64,000 bases of DNA from Hyphomicrobiales bacterium (GTDB lineage: Bacteria; Pseudomonadota; Alphaproteobacteria; Rhizobiales; Rhizobiaceae). The translations under genes and the position numbers were made by a program. The DNA lies in NCBI GenBank assembly GCA_900471485.1, contig UCEU01000002.1, forward strand, positions 105,620 through 169,619, written 5' to 3'. Below are positions 36,953-46,042 of the stretch, piece after piece. The first letter of the stretch is position 1; each line of letters opens with the position of its first letter. The notes under the pieces were generated by a model. It had not been told where the DNA came from. It ran no database searches and saw only the letters and a list, made by a program, of their open reading frames with translations.

Positions 36953-38380
36953 ATGCCGAACACAGCGTTCAAGCGTCGATACGTGATCCCGCCCGTTCTG
37001 GCGTTGGGTGTTGGCGCGTGTGTTCTCGGCTTATCCGGTCGCATCGTCGGACCCGAGGCCTTCGCGCAGGATGCACCGGCGCCGGTTGCGACGCCCGGGG
37101 TCGCCGACCAGCCGCCACCCGATCCTGCGGCCGATCTGGCCAGGAAGCGTGACGAGACGCGGCTGGAGCTGGAAACGCTGTCGAAGACGATCAACCTGTC
37201 CTCCGACAAAGTGACCGAACTTGAGAAGAGCATCGCCGACGTGCAGAAGGATACGAGCAGTATCCGGCAGGCGCTGATCGATTCCGCCGCACGCCGGAAA
37301 TCGCTGGAAAAGCAGATACTCGACGGCGAAAAGAAGCTGGCGGAACTGGGCGTCAAGGAAGACGCCGCCCGCCGGTCGCTGCACGAGCGGCGCGGCCTGC
37401 TGGCCGAGGTTCTGGCGGCCTTGCAGCGCATGGGCCGCAATCCGCCGCCTGCGCTGCTGGTGACGCCTGATGATGCGCTTGCTTCTGTCCGTAGCGCCAT
37501 CCTGCTTGGTGCCGTGGTGCCGGGCATTCGCAAGGAGACCGACAAGCTCGCGGCCGATCTCGCCAACCTTTCCGCTCTTCAGGCGGCAAGCGCTGCGGAG
37601 AAAAGCAGCCTGACGACGACGGTAACGAACAGTCTCGAGGAAGAGCGGCGGATGAACCTGCTGCTCGCGGAGAACGAAAAGCTCAGCCAGAGCAATACCG
37701 CGGAGCTTGAAGCTGAGCGCAAGCGTTCCGAGGAACTCGCCAGCAAGGCAACAAGCCTGGAAAGCCTTGTCGCTTCGATGGAAACAGAGATTTCATCGGT
37801 GCGCAGCGCGGCTGCCGTCGCCCGTCAGGCCGAGGAAAACCGCAAGCTTCTGACCGACGAGCAGCGGGCCCAGGCCAAGGCCCTGGCAGAGAGCGGCGTG
37901 CCTGATAAAAACCGCATTGCCCCCGCATATCCGTTCGGAGATTTGAAGGCGAAGCTCGAGTTGCCAGTGGCAGGCGATGTGCTTCGCCAGTTCGGCGATG
38001 CCGATGGAACCGGGCACGAGGCCATGGGAATGACGCTTGCCACCAATCCGGAAACAGTGGTTACCGCGCCGGCGGATGGGCATGTGGTCTATGCCGGCGC
38101 TTTCCGCAGTTATGGCCAGATGATCATTCTTGATACCGGGGATGGATATCACCTCGTTCTATCGGGAATGGAGACCATCAGCACCCGCCAGGGGAAGTTT
38201 GTTTTCGCCGGAGAGCCGCTCGCCGTGATGGGCGCAAAAAGAGTGGCAAGCGCGACTGCATTGGCGCTGGAAACGAACCGGCCAACGCTTTACATTGAAT
38301 TTCGAAAAGACGGTAAACCGGTCGATTCCCGACCGTGGTGGACCGCCAAAGACACCGGAAAGGCACGCAATGATTCGTAG
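36953..38380 (+). CDS. EnvC-like murein hydrolase activator, M23 peptidase family
   Basis: A 475-residue exported protein. The N-terminal signal or anchor (VIPPVLALGVGACVLGLSG) is followed by a long coiled coil (about residues 60-300, rich in Glu, Lys, Leu heptads) and a C-terminal LytM/M23 domain starting AYPFGDLKAKLELPVAGDVL. In the M23 core the usual HxxxD/HxH zinc ligands are replaced (GHEAMGMTLAT and GDGYHLVLSG), so it is probably a non-catalytic activator of amidases, as EnvC is. It overlaps the next gene, ctpA, by 11 bases. Confidence 0.88.
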   Translation: MPNTAFKRRYVIPPVLALGVGACVLGLSGRIVGPEAFAQDAPAPVATPGVADQPPPDPAADLARKRDETRLELETLSKTINLSSDKVTELEKSIADVQKDTSSIRQALIDSAARRKSLEKQILDGEKKLAELGVKEDAARRSLHERRGLLAEVLAALQRMGRNPPPALLVTPDDALASVRSAILLGAVVPGIRKETDKLAADLANLSALQAASAAEKSSLTTTVTNSLEEERRMNLLLAENEKLSQSNTAELEAERKRSEELASKATSLESLVASMETEISSVRSAAAVARQAEENRKLLTDEQRAQAKALAESGVPDKNRIAPAYPFGDLKAKLELPVAGDVLRQFGDADGTGHEAMGMTLATNPETVVTAPADGHVVYAGAFRSYGQMIILDTGDGYHLVLSGMETISTRQGKFVFAGEPLAVMGAKRVASATALALETNRPTLYIEFRKDGKPVDSRPWWTAKDTGKARNDS

Positions 38381-39695
38381 GGCTTCTCTTGTTCTGGTTG
38401 GCGCATTGATGGGTGCGACGGCCATGAGCGTCATTTATTCCGCCGGCGTGCCCGCGGAAGCCGCCGGGGCCTCGACCTACAAGGAGCTTTCGGTATTCGG
38501 TGACGTCTTCGAACGCGTTCGCGCCCAGTACGTGACGCCGCCGGCCGAAGACAAGCTGATCGAGAACGCCATCAACGGCATGCTCTCGTCGCTCGACCCG
38601 CACTCCAGCTACATGAACGCCAAGGACGCTGCAGACATGCAGACCCAGACGCGTGGCGAATTCGGCGGTCTCGGCATCGAGGTCACCATGGAAGACGAGC
38701 TGGTCAAGGTCATCACCCCCATCGACGACACGCCCGCCGCCAAAGCCGGCGTTCTGGCCGGTGACTATATCTCGGAGATCGATGGCCAGTCCGTGCGCGG
38801 CCTGAAGCTGGAAGATGCCGTCGAAAAGATGCGCGGTCCGGTCAACACGCCGATCAAGCTCACGCTCATTCGCAAGGGTGCGGACAAGCCGATCGAGCTG
38901 ACGGTTGTTCGCGATGTCGTCGCCGTTCAGGCGGTCAAGTCCCGCGTCGAGGATGACGTCGGCTACCTCCGTGTCATCTCGTTCACGGAGAAGACCTATC
39001 CGGACCTCGAAAAGGCGATCGAGAAGATCAAGAAGACTGTCCCGGCTGACAAGCTGAAGGGTTATGTCCTCGACCTGCGCCTCAACCCGGGCGGCCTGCT
39101 CGACCAGGCGATCCAGGTTTCCGACGCACTTCTGCAGCGTGGCGAAGTGGTTTCGACCCGTGGCCGCAACGCCGACGAAACCCGCCGCTGGAACGCCGGT
39201 CCAGGTGATCTGACCGATGGCCAGCCGGTTATCGTGCTTATCAATGGCGGTTCGGCCTCGGCTTCGGAAATCGTTGCCGGCGCCCTGCAGGATCTGCGCC
39301 GCGCCACGGTTCTCGGGACGCGTTCGTTCGGCAAGGGATCGGTCCAGACGATCATCCCGCTTGGCGAGAACGGCGCTCTGCGCCTGACGACCGCGCTCTA
39401 CTACACGCCATCGGGCCGCTCGATCCAGGGTACGGGCATCACGCCTGATATCAAGGTGGAAGAGCCCCTGCCGGATGACCTGAAGGGCAAGATGGTGACG
39501 GAAGGCGAATCCAGCCTGCGCGGGCATATCAAGGGTCAGAGCGAGACCGACGAGGGCTCCGGCTCCGTCGCCTATGTCCCGCCGGACCCGAAGGATGACG
39601 TTCAGCTGAACTACGCGCTCGACCTGCTGCGCGGCAAGAAGACGGACCCGTCTTTCCCGCCGAACCCCGACAAGGCGGTCAGCAGCGCCAAGTAA
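38370..39695 (+). CDS. ctpA: Carboxy-terminal processing protease, S41 family
   Basis: A 441-residue periplasmic serine protease. A signal peptide (MIRRASLVLVGALMGATAMS) is followed by the tail-binding region, a PDZ domain (GLGIEVTMEDELVKVITPID through VLAGDYISEIDG) and the S41 catalytic domain. The catalytic Ser lies in NGGSASASEIVAGAL (about residue 294), and the Lys in SFGKGSVQ about 25 residues later. It overlaps the EnvC-like gene, and the two probably adjust peptidoglycan hydrolysis together. A terminator follows. Confidence 0.95.
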   Translation: MIRRASLVLVGALMGATAMSVIYSAGVPAEAAGASTYKELSVFGDVFERVRAQYVTPPAEDKLIENAINGMLSSLDPHSSYMNAKDAADMQTQTRGEFGGLGIEVTMEDELVKVITPIDDTPAAKAGVLAGDYISEIDGQSVRGLKLEDAVEKMRGPVNTPIKLTLIRKGADKPIELTVVRDVVAVQAVKSRVEDDVGYLRVISFTEKTYPDLEKAIEKIKKTVPADKLKGYVLDLRLNPGGLLDQAIQVSDALLQRGEVVSTRGRNADETRRWNAGPGDLTDGQPVIVLINGGSASASEIVAGALQDLRRATVLGTRSFGKGSVQTIIPLGENGALRLTTALYYTPSGRSIQGTGITPDIKVEEPLPDDLKGKMVTEGESSLRGHIKGQSETDEGSGSVAYVPPDPKDDVQLNYALDLLRGKKTDPSFPPNPDKAVSSAK

Positions 39696-39706
39696 TCAAC
39701 CGATGA

Positions 39707-39746
39707 GGCGTCAGGCCGGATCGTGCATCCGGCCTGACGCCTTTTT
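39707..39746 (+). terminator. Terminator after ctpA
   Basis: GGCGTCAGGCCGGA and TCCGGCCTGACGCC form a 14-bp perfect stem with a 7-base loop, followed by TTTTT. Confidence 0.95.
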
Positions 39747-39751
39747 GCTGC

Positions 39752-39859
39752 CTAAAGCGCGTCGCGATCTTTCAGATTCGCTCGCTGCGCTTCAGGTCTT
39801 TGTTTTCTCGCATGTCTTTATCCCGAAACCGGTGACCACTTTCGGGAGACATGCTTTAG
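39752..39859. repeat. RIME-like 108-bp intergenic palindromic element
   Basis: An element bounded by CTAAAGC (39752-39758) and GCTTTAG (39853-39859), exactly 108 bp. The right half is a two-part palindrome: GCATGTC (39810-39816) with GACATGC (39848-39854), and CCCGAAA (39822-39828) with TTTCGGG (39840-39846). Length and palindromes match what I recall of the Rhizobium-specific intergenic mosaic element, a miniature repeat scattered in Rhizobiaceae chromosomes. It lies between the ctpA terminator and the deacetylase gene. No second copy was found in this window. Confidence 0.78.
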
Positions 39860-39881
39860 AGCTCCGGACCGGGAAAGACAA

Positions 39882-41078
39882 TTGAACAGCGATCTCCATG
39901 CGCCCCTGGGACAGAACCGCAAGCCCGAAGGCCAGCGGCCCGGTATTCTGCGCATCGGTCGCGTGGTCGCGGGGCTGTGCCTCGTGCTGATCGGCGGCTT
40001 CTCGCTCTATACGGCTTTCCGGGACGACGGCTTGTCTCAAAAGGAGCCCGCATCGCAGGAGCAGCCGCCGACGCCTTCCGATACCGCTCAGATCCCCACC
40101 GCAGCCGAGCAGGATACTCAGGCCAGCGGCATGCCGCGATCGGATCCGCATTCGGGCGCCAACGTGCAGAAGATGGTGGCACCGGATGGATCGGTGGTCA
40201 CCAAATTCAGCCCCAAGGGGCGCGACGGCAATGGTCCCGTACTCGTCGATGCGATGCAGACCGGACAGGACCCGCGTATGGCGGCGCTGCCCAACGAGGC
40301 TTTGCTCGAGACCACGGCTGCCGGCCGACTGCCGATCGTCGGCCCCGACGGAAGGCGGCCGATGGATCAATATGCGCGCCCCTGGTCCGGTGCACGCGGC
40401 ACACGGGTTGCGATCGTCGTCAGCGGACTGGGGCTCAGCCAGACCGGCACGCAGCGCGCCATCAAGCAATTGCCTGAAGAGATCACCTTCGCTTTTGCCG
40501 CAAGCGGCAACAGCCTGCAGCGCTGGATGCAGGACGCGCGTCGCGGCGGGCATGAAATCCTTTTGCAGGTTCCGCTCGAGCCATTCGATTATCCGGCGAA
40601 CGATCCCGGCCCCGATACGCTGCTGACGTCGAAATCCGCCGCCAACAACATCCAGAGCCTGCACCGCTCGATGGCCGAGATCACCAACTATACCGGCATC
40701 ATGAACTATCAGGGCGGCCGCTTCCTGTCCGATCCGAAGGCGATGGAGCCCGTTCTGCGGGATATCAGCCAGCGCGGGTTGTTGTTCCTCGACGATGGAA
40801 GCTCGGCGCAGTCGAAGACCTCGGCAATCGCCAAGGGCACCGAACTGCCTTATGCATTCGCGGACGTGCAGCTCGACAAGCAGCTGGATGTGAACGCCAT
40901 TCTGCAGAAGCTGGACGAACTCGAGCGTGTTGCCAAGCGCAACGGCCAAGCGATCGGCGTGGCATCCGCGTTCGATGAGAGTATCGACGCTATTTCCCAA
41001 TGGGCGGAAGAGGCGGCGATGCGCGGGATTGAGATCGTCGGTGTTTCTGCTTTGGCGAACGACCCCAAGAAACCGTGA
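39882..41078 (+). CDS. Divergent polysaccharide deacetylase family protein (YibQ-like)
   Basis: A 398-residue protein with a TTG start at 39882 (GGGAAAG upstream). One N-terminal membrane helix (VVAGLCLVLIGGFSLYTAF) is followed by a Pro/Gln/Ala-rich linker and, from about residue 170, the divergent polysaccharide deacetylase domain (RVAIVVSGLGLSQTGTQRAI, ITFAFAASGN, LLQVPLEPFDYPANDPGPDT, TNYTGIMNYQGGRFL, LLFLDDGSSAQS). A periplasmic location is likely. It commonly follows ctpA and envC genes and may act on cell-wall glycan, but the classic deacetylase metal triad is not obvious. Confidence 0.88.
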   Translation: MNSDLHAPLGQNRKPEGQRPGILRIGRVVAGLCLVLIGGFSLYTAFRDDGLSQKEPASQEQPPTPSDTAQIPTAAEQDTQASGMPRSDPHSGANVQKMVAPDGSVVTKFSPKGRDGNGPVLVDAMQTGQDPRMAALPNEALLETTAAGRLPIVGPDGRRPMDQYARPWSGARGTRVAIVVSGLGLSQTGTQRAIKQLPEEITFAFAASGNSLQRWMQDARRGGHEILLQVPLEPFDYPANDPGPDTLLTSKSAANNIQSLHRSMAEITNYTGIMNYQGGRFLSDPKAMEPVLRDISQRGLLFLDDGSSAQSKTSAIAKGTELPYAFADVQLDKQLDVNAILQKLDELERVAKRNGQAIGVASAFDESIDAISQWAEEAAMRGIEIVGVSALANDPKKP

Positions 41079-41093
41079 GCAAGGGAGAATGAG

Positions 41094-41615
41094 ATGACCG
41101 TGAAGGCCGAGGACCTGCCTTACCGCCCGTGTGTCGGCGTGATGATCCTTAATCGCCAGGGGCTCGTTTGGGCTGGGCGACGGATTCCGGCGGAGAACTC
41201 CGAATATGACGGCTCGCCGCAGCTCTGGCAGATGCCACAGGGCGGCATAGACAAGGGCGAGGACGCGCTGGATGCCGCTTATCGTGAGCTCTATGAAGAG
41301 ACGGGTATGCGCACTGTCACCCTACTTGGCGAGGCACGGGACTGGATCAACTACGATCTGCCACCGCAATTGATCGGCATCGGGCTGAAGGGGAAATATC
41401 GCGGCCAGACACAGCGCTGGTTTGCTTTCCGGTTCGATGGTGACGAGAGCGAGATCGCCATCAATCCGCCGCCTGGCGGGCATTCCGCGGAGTTCGATGC
41501 CTGGGAATGGAAGCCGATGGAGACGCTTCCCGAGCTGATCGTGTCATTCAAGCGTGGCGTCTACGAGCAGGTGGTCGCCGAATTCAGGCACCTCGCGGGC
41601 TTGAGCGCCGCTTAG
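41094..41615 (+). CDS. rppH: RNA pyrophosphohydrolase
   Basis: A 173-residue Nudix hydrolase that removes pyrophosphate from mRNA 5' ends and so starts decay; the homologue in Bartonella is IalA. The Nudix box is complete at residues 50-72 ([20 protein letters not shown] followed by TGM). Family features include [20 protein letters not shown] at the start and [18 protein letters not shown] later. AGGGAGA precedes the ATG. Confidence 0.95.
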   Translation: MTVKAEDLPYRPCVGVMILNRQGLVWAGRRIPAENSEYDGSPQLWQMPQGGIDKGEDALDAAYRELYEETGMRTVTLLGEARDWINYDLPPQLIGIGLKGKYRGQTQRWFAFRFDGDESEIAINPPPGGHSAEFDAWEWKPMETLPELIVSFKRGVYEQVVAEFRHLAGLSAA

Positions 41616-41622
41616 GTTTTGG

Positions 41623-41647
41623 GTCCGGCCGCGCGTTGCGGCCGGAC
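41623..41647. terminator. Inverted repeat between rppH and bfr
   Basis: GTCCGGCCGC and GCGGCCGGAC form a 10-bp stem with a 5-base loop between the convergent genes. No T-run follows on either strand, so its activity as an intrinsic terminator is uncertain. Confidence 0.45.
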
Positions 41648-41661
41648 ACGCGAACGCGGGA

Positions 41662-42147
41662 TTACTCGGCTTCGTTTGCCGAGTCGGCGTTCAGCTGGCC
41701 GTACTTGGCTTCGCCGATCTTGCCGAGCAGCTCAAGCTGGGTTTCGAGGAAGTCGATGTGGCCTTCTTCATCCATGAGCAGCTCTTCGAACAGCTTCATG
41801 GAGACATAGTCGCCGGCCTCATGACAGATGTCGCGGGACTTCTTGTAGGCAGTACGGGCATCGTATTCGCCGGCGAGATCGGCTTCCAGAACTTCCTTGA
41901 CGTTCTGGCCGATGCGGAGCGGCGCGAGGGTCTGCAGGTTGGGATGACCTTCGAGGAAGATGATGCGCGCGACAAGCTTGTCGGCATGCTGCATTTCTTC
42001 GATGGATTCAGCGCGCTCTTTCTTGGCGAGCTTGGTGTAGCCCCAATCCTCGAGCAAACGATAATGAACCCAGTACTGGTTGACAGCACCGAGTTCCAAA
42101 AAGAGGGCCTCGTTAAGCCGCTCGATGACTTTTTTGTCGCCTTTCAA
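41662..42147 (-). CDS. bfr: Bacterioferritin
   Basis: A 161-residue iron-storage protein that forms a 24-mer. With a TTG start at 42147 (GGAGAG upstream) the numbering agrees exactly with E. coli bacterioferritin: ferroxidase ligands Glu18, Glu51 and His54, and the heme ligand Met52. This supports TTG over the ATG codons further upstream. The gene begins inside the last 35 bases of the upstream bfd gene, so the two are coupled. Length is standard. Confidence 0.95.
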   Translation of the reverse strand: MKGDKKVIERLNEALFLELGAVNQYWVHYRLLEDWGYTKLAKKERAESIEEMQHADKLVARIIFLEGHPNLQTLAPLRIGQNVKEVLEADLAGEYDARTAYKKSRDICHEAGDYVSMKLFEELLMDEEGHIDFLETQLELLGKIGEAKYGQLNADSANEAE

Positions 42148-42424
42148 TGTCCGCTCTCCTGTTTTCTTCATGGAAGTTTCTGAGGCGGGACATGAAATCA
42201 AATATTTCGGCGTCCGTCGAGTCGCGACGGGCGTGATAATCCTCGGTGGTCTGGATGATGATGTCGACTACATTGGGAAAACAACCGCAGCAACGGCCGC
42301 GTTTTTCCATGGCATGGTAGACTTTTGCAGGCACGATAAGCTGCCAACAGTCCTCATCGAGAAGGCTGTTGATAACCTCCCGGATTTCCGTGTCCGTTAT
42401 GTAGTTGCAGCTGCAGACAAGCAC
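42113..42424 (-). CDS. bfd: Bacterioferritin-associated ferredoxin (2Fe-2S)
   Basis: A 103-residue protein with a BFD-type [2Fe-2S] domain that reduces bacterioferritin to release iron. The four cluster cysteines are in [13 protein letters not shown] and [10 protein letters not shown] take the GTG at 42424 as start, because it sits just before the first cysteines and the longer frame adds a tail without homology. The C-terminal extension ([19 protein letters not shown] and beyond) is rich in charge, and its last codons overlap bfr. It is likely iron-regulated, and a TTGACA lies upstream near 42486 on the minus strand, but I could not identify a clear Irr or RirA box. Confidence 0.85.
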   Translation of the reverse strand: MLVCSCNYITDTEIREVINSLLDEDCWQLIVPAKVYHAMEKRGRCCGCFPNVVDIIIQTTEDYHARRDSTDAEIFDFMSRLRNFHEENRRADIERRQKSHRAA

Positions 42425-42601
42425 GTCTTCATTCCAAACATGACAATCACTATCGTCTTTTGTGCTAAAGAAGATGCTTGTTGTCAAGAAAGATTCACAT
42501 ATGAGGGCGAATCGGATTTCCGACTTTAGGCGCACAAGGACGCCTCTTTGATCGTGCCGTGACACGACAATGGGGAAGCCGGTGCTGAGCGAGATTGAAA
42601 A

Positions 42602-45600
42602 TCAATGGAAATTTCGCCCTTTTGGCATCACCTCTGCGGTGCCTTCGATATTTCGCCTCTTGCCCTGCGACAACATGCGCTTTTCCATCACCGCCCTCTC
42701 CAGGTGGTCGGCCAGCTTTCGCTGCCTCGGATCGGCGGTTGGCCTCAAAGCCTCGTCTGAGCGGTCGCAGACGCCGAACCGCTGTGCTTCCTTCTGCAGT
42801 AGCCCGAGAGCGGACGTCATGTCCTCGATGTGATCGACCACCGTGTGGATCACCCCGTTCTGGCTTTGCAGCTTGCCGCGGATCTTGACCAGGCGGGCGC
42901 CCATGACGATGGCGCGGTATTTCTCGAAGGCCTTCGGCCAGACGATGGCATTGGCGACGCCGGTCTCGTCCTCCAGCGTCATGAAGATAACACCCTTGGC
43001 CGAGCCGGGGCGCTGACGCACCAGAACCAGACCGGCAATGGTCACCCACCTGCCGTTTGCGACCTTGAGCAGATCGACATTGCGGGTAATGCCGATGCCG
43101 CGAAGCTCGTCGCGCAGGAAGGAGACGGGATGCGCCTTCAGCGACAGGGAGAGATACCGGTAGTCCTCGACCACCTGCTCTCCCGGCAGCATTTCGGGCA
43201 GCTTGGCCCGCGGTTCCACCTGCAGGTCGGCATGGCCTGCCTGCTCGAACAGCGGCAGGCGTTCGGCCGCGCTCTTTACATCTAGCGCGCGGACCGCCCA
43301 TAGCGCCTCACGCCGAGACAGGCCGATGCTGTTGAAGGCATCCGCATCCGCAAGGCGTTCTATATCAGGTTTGTCGAGGCCGGACCGTAGCCAGAGATCG
43401 CGGATCGAGGTATATCCGTCTCCGCGGTTCGCCATCAGCCGGTCCTTGATCGCGGTCTCCGACAGCCCCTTGACCTGGCGGAAGCCCAGACGCACGGCCC
43501 GCTTCGCCTTGATGACATCGCTCATCTCGCGGTGGCGGAAGTCTATGCGGCGGCTGTCGAAGCGGCCTTCCTCCAGAAGGCAATCCCAATCCGAACTGTT
43601 GACGTCCACCGGCCGAATTTCCACGCCGTGCTCCCTCGCGTCGCGCACCAATTGTGCCGGCGCGTAAAAGCCCATCGGCTGCGAGTTCAGCATGGCTGCG
43701 CAGAAGACGTCGGGATAATAGGCCTTCACCCAGGAGGACGCGTAGACAAGCAGCGCAAAAGAGGCCGCGTGGCTTTCCGGGAAGCCGTATTCGCCAAACC
43801 CTTTGATCTGGTTGAAGCATTGCTGGGCGAACTCCCGAGGGTACTTCTTGGATACCATTCCGTCGATGAACCTCTGTTCGAAATTACCGATGGTGCCGGT
43901 CCGTTTGAAGGTCGCCATCGCTCGCCTTAGCTGGTCGGCCTCGGCAGGTTCGAAGCCCGCTGCGGTGATGGCGATTTGCATCGCCTGTTCCTGGAAGAGC
44001 GGTACTCCAAGCGTTCGTTTCAGGACCTCCTTCAACTCTTCACTGGGATATTCGATCGGAATATTCCGCTTTTCCTGCTCCCGCCGCTTCAAATAGGGGT
44101 GGACCATGTCACCCTGGATAGGCCCGGGCCGGACGATGGCAACCTCGATGACGAGATCGTAAAATCGTCTCGGCCGCAGGCGCGGCAGCATGCTCATCTG
44201 CGCGCGGCTCTCGATCTGGAAGACACCCAGCGTGTCGGCCCGGCACATCATGTCGTAGACCGGCGCCTCGTCTTCATGCGTGGCATTGCCGAGATCGGCC
44301 AGCGTCTTCTTCACGTCGTAATGCAGACGCAACAGATCGAAAGCCTTGCGCAGGCAGGTCAGCATGCCGAGCGCCAGGACATCGACCTTGAGGATCTTCA
44401 GGTTGTCGAGATCGTCCTTGTCCCACTCGATCATGTAACGGTCCGGCATCGCCGTATTCATGATCGGCACGACCTCGTCGAGCCGGTCGCGGGTAATGAC
44501 GAAGCCGCCGACATGCTGGGTGAGGTGGCGGGGAAAGCTCAGAAGCTCGGATGCATATTGCAGGACGTTGTTGGTTACCCGGTTTCCAGTGTCGAGACCG
44601 GCGGCCCTTGCTTCCCGTTCGGACAGCTTGTCATCCGACCATCCCCAGACCAGGCTGCCGATCGCCGATTGCACATCCTCCGACAGGCCGAATGCCTTTG
44701 CGACTTCGCGACCTGCCGAACGGGTACGGTAACTGGTAACGGCTGCCGTCAACCCGGCGTGCTCCTTTCCATAGCGTTGGTAGATATGCTGGATCACCTC
44801 CTCGCGCCGGTCATGCTCGAAATCGACATCGATATCGGGTGGTTCGTCACGGTCCGTCGACATGAAGCGATCGAAGAGCAACACGCTTTTTTCGGGGTTA
44901 ACCTCCGTGACCTCAAGGCAGTAGCAGATCACCGAGTTGGCGGCCGAGCCGCGACCCTGGCAAAGGATCTTGAGCTCGTATCGGGCATGCATGATGATGC
45001 GGTGGACCGTCAGGAAATAGGGCGCGTATTGCTTCTGTTTTACGAGGTCCAGTTCATAGACGATCTGCTCCCGCGTCTTCTCCTTGATGCCTTCAGGAAA
45101 ACGCCGCGCCGCCCCCGCCCATGTCAGGCGCTCCAATGTTTCGTAAGGCGTTTCACCCGCGTCGTTCTCATCCGGATAATTGTGTTTCAGTTCGTCCAGG
45201 CAGAAGGTCAGCCTGGCGAAGAATTTCTCCGTGTTTTCGACGGCATCTGGGAATTCACGGAAAAGGCGCCGCATCTCGCGCTCATCTTTCAAATAGCGCT
45301 CGGCATTCGGTGCCAGCAGGAAGCCGGCTTCCGGGATTGCCACGTGTTCGCGGATCGATGTGACGATATCGGAGAGAGGGCGGCGGGTCGGGTCGTGGTA
45401 GAGCGGCTGGTTGGTGGCGATAAGAGGCACGCGGTTGCGGGCTGCGAGCAAGGAGATGGTCGCAAACACGCGCTTGTCGCGTCCATCGTAGGCGGGAGCG
45501 AGCGCCATGTAGATGCTTGTCCTGAAGCGCTTTCTCAATCGCTCAAGACAGGCTTCGAACCTGGCGTGGTTGTCATCATCGGCAACAGAGGGATGCGGAA

Positions 45601-46042
45601 TGATCGCAAGCATCATGTCGTCGCCCCATTGCATGATATCCTCTTCCGACAGGATGCACTTGCCCTTGTCGGCTCTCAAATTTCCGGCGCTCAGCAAGCG
45701 GCAGAGATGCGCCCAGCCTTGACGGTTTCGGGGGTAGGCAAGAATGTCGGGCGTTCCATCCGCAAAGACGAGGCGGGCTCCCGGCTGAAAGCGAATGGGA
45801 TCGGGAATGATGTCGTTCTTCTCGCGCTCTTCCAGAAGCCCGGCTTTCATGCGCTCGAACTTCTTATGGATCGCCTTCGCTTGGGCATGCGCCCTGACCA
45901 CACCCGCAACTGAATTGCGGTCGGCAATCCCAAGGCCTCCCAGTTTCAGAATGGCAGCCTGAACGATCATTTCCTCGGGCTTGGACGCACCTTCCAGAAA
46001 GGTGAAATTGGTCTTGGCGCCGATTTCGAAAAAGGCAGACAT
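42602..46042 (-). CDS. dnaE2: Error-prone DNA polymerase DnaE2 (ImuC)
   Basis: A 1,146-residue C-family polymerase used in SOS mutagenesis and lesion bypass. The N-terminal PHP domain begins [20 protein letters not shown], the shortened form typical of DnaE2. The palm carries the acidic catalytic region [16 protein letters not shown], and [15 protein letters not shown] is the nucleotide-binding block. An OB-fold follows near the C-terminus ([20 protein letters not shown]). It starts at an ATG overlapping the imuB stop (TGATG). It works with ImuA and ImuB, encoded just upstream, under LexA control. Confidence 0.95.
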   Translation of the reverse strand: MSAFFEIGAKTNFTFLEGASKPEEMIVQAAILKLGGLGIADRNSVAGVVRAHAQAKAIHKKFERMKAGLLEEREKNDIIPDPIRFQPGARLVFADGTPDILAYPRNRQGWAHLCRLLSAGNLRADKGKCILSEEDIMQWGDDMMLAIIPHPSVADDDNHARFEACLERLRKRFRTSIYMALAPAYDGRDKRVFATISLLAARNRVPLIATNQPLYHDPTRRPLSDIVTSIREHVAIPEAGFLLAPNAERYLKDEREMRRLFREFPDAVENTEKFFARLTFCLDELKHNYPDENDAGETPYETLERLTWAGAARRFPEGIKEKTREQIVYELDLVKQKQYAPYFLTVHRIIMHARYELKILCQGRGSAANSVICYCLEVTEVNPEKSVLLFDRFMSTDRDEPPDIDVDFEHDRREEVIQHIYQRYGKEHAGLTAAVTSYRTRSAGREVAKAFGLSEDVQSAIGSLVWGWSDDKLSEREARAAGLDTGNRVTNNVLQYASELLSFPRHLTQHVGGFVITRDRLDEVVPIMNTAMPDRYMIEWDKDDLDNLKILKVDVLALGMLTCLRKAFDLLRLHYDVKKTLADLGNATHEDEAPVYDMMCRADTLGVFQIESRAQMSMLPRLRPRRFYDLVIEVAIVRPGPIQGDMVHPYLKRREQEKRNIPIEYPSEELKEVLKRTLGVPLFQEQAMQIAITAAGFEPAEADQLRRAMATFKRTGTIGNFEQRFIDGMVSKKYPREFAQQCFNQIKGFGEYGFPESHAASFALLVYASSWVKAYYPDVFCAAMLNSQPMGFYAPAQLVRDAREHGVEIRPVDVNSSDWDCLLEEGRFDSRRIDFRHREMSDVIKAKRAVRLGFRQVKGLSETAIKDRLMANRGDGYTSIRDLWLRSGLDKPDIERLADADAFNSIGLSRREALWAVRALDVKSAAERLPLFEQAGHADLQVEPRAKLPEMLPGEQVVEDYRYLSLSLKAHPVSFLRDELRGIGITRNVDLLKVANGRWVTIAGLVLVRQRPGSAKGVIFMTLEDETGVANAIVWPKAFEKYRAIVMGARLVKIRGKLQSQNGVIHTVVDHIEDMTSALGLLQKEAQRFGVCDRSDEALRPTADPRQRKLADHLERAVMEKRMLSQGKRRNIEGTAEVMPKGRNFH

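Noticed and set aside
42425..42500. Irr or RirA iron box before bfd
   Set aside because: TTGACA and several T-rich words are present, but no sequence fits TTTAGAA-N3-TTCTAAA or TGA-N9-TCA well enough to claim.
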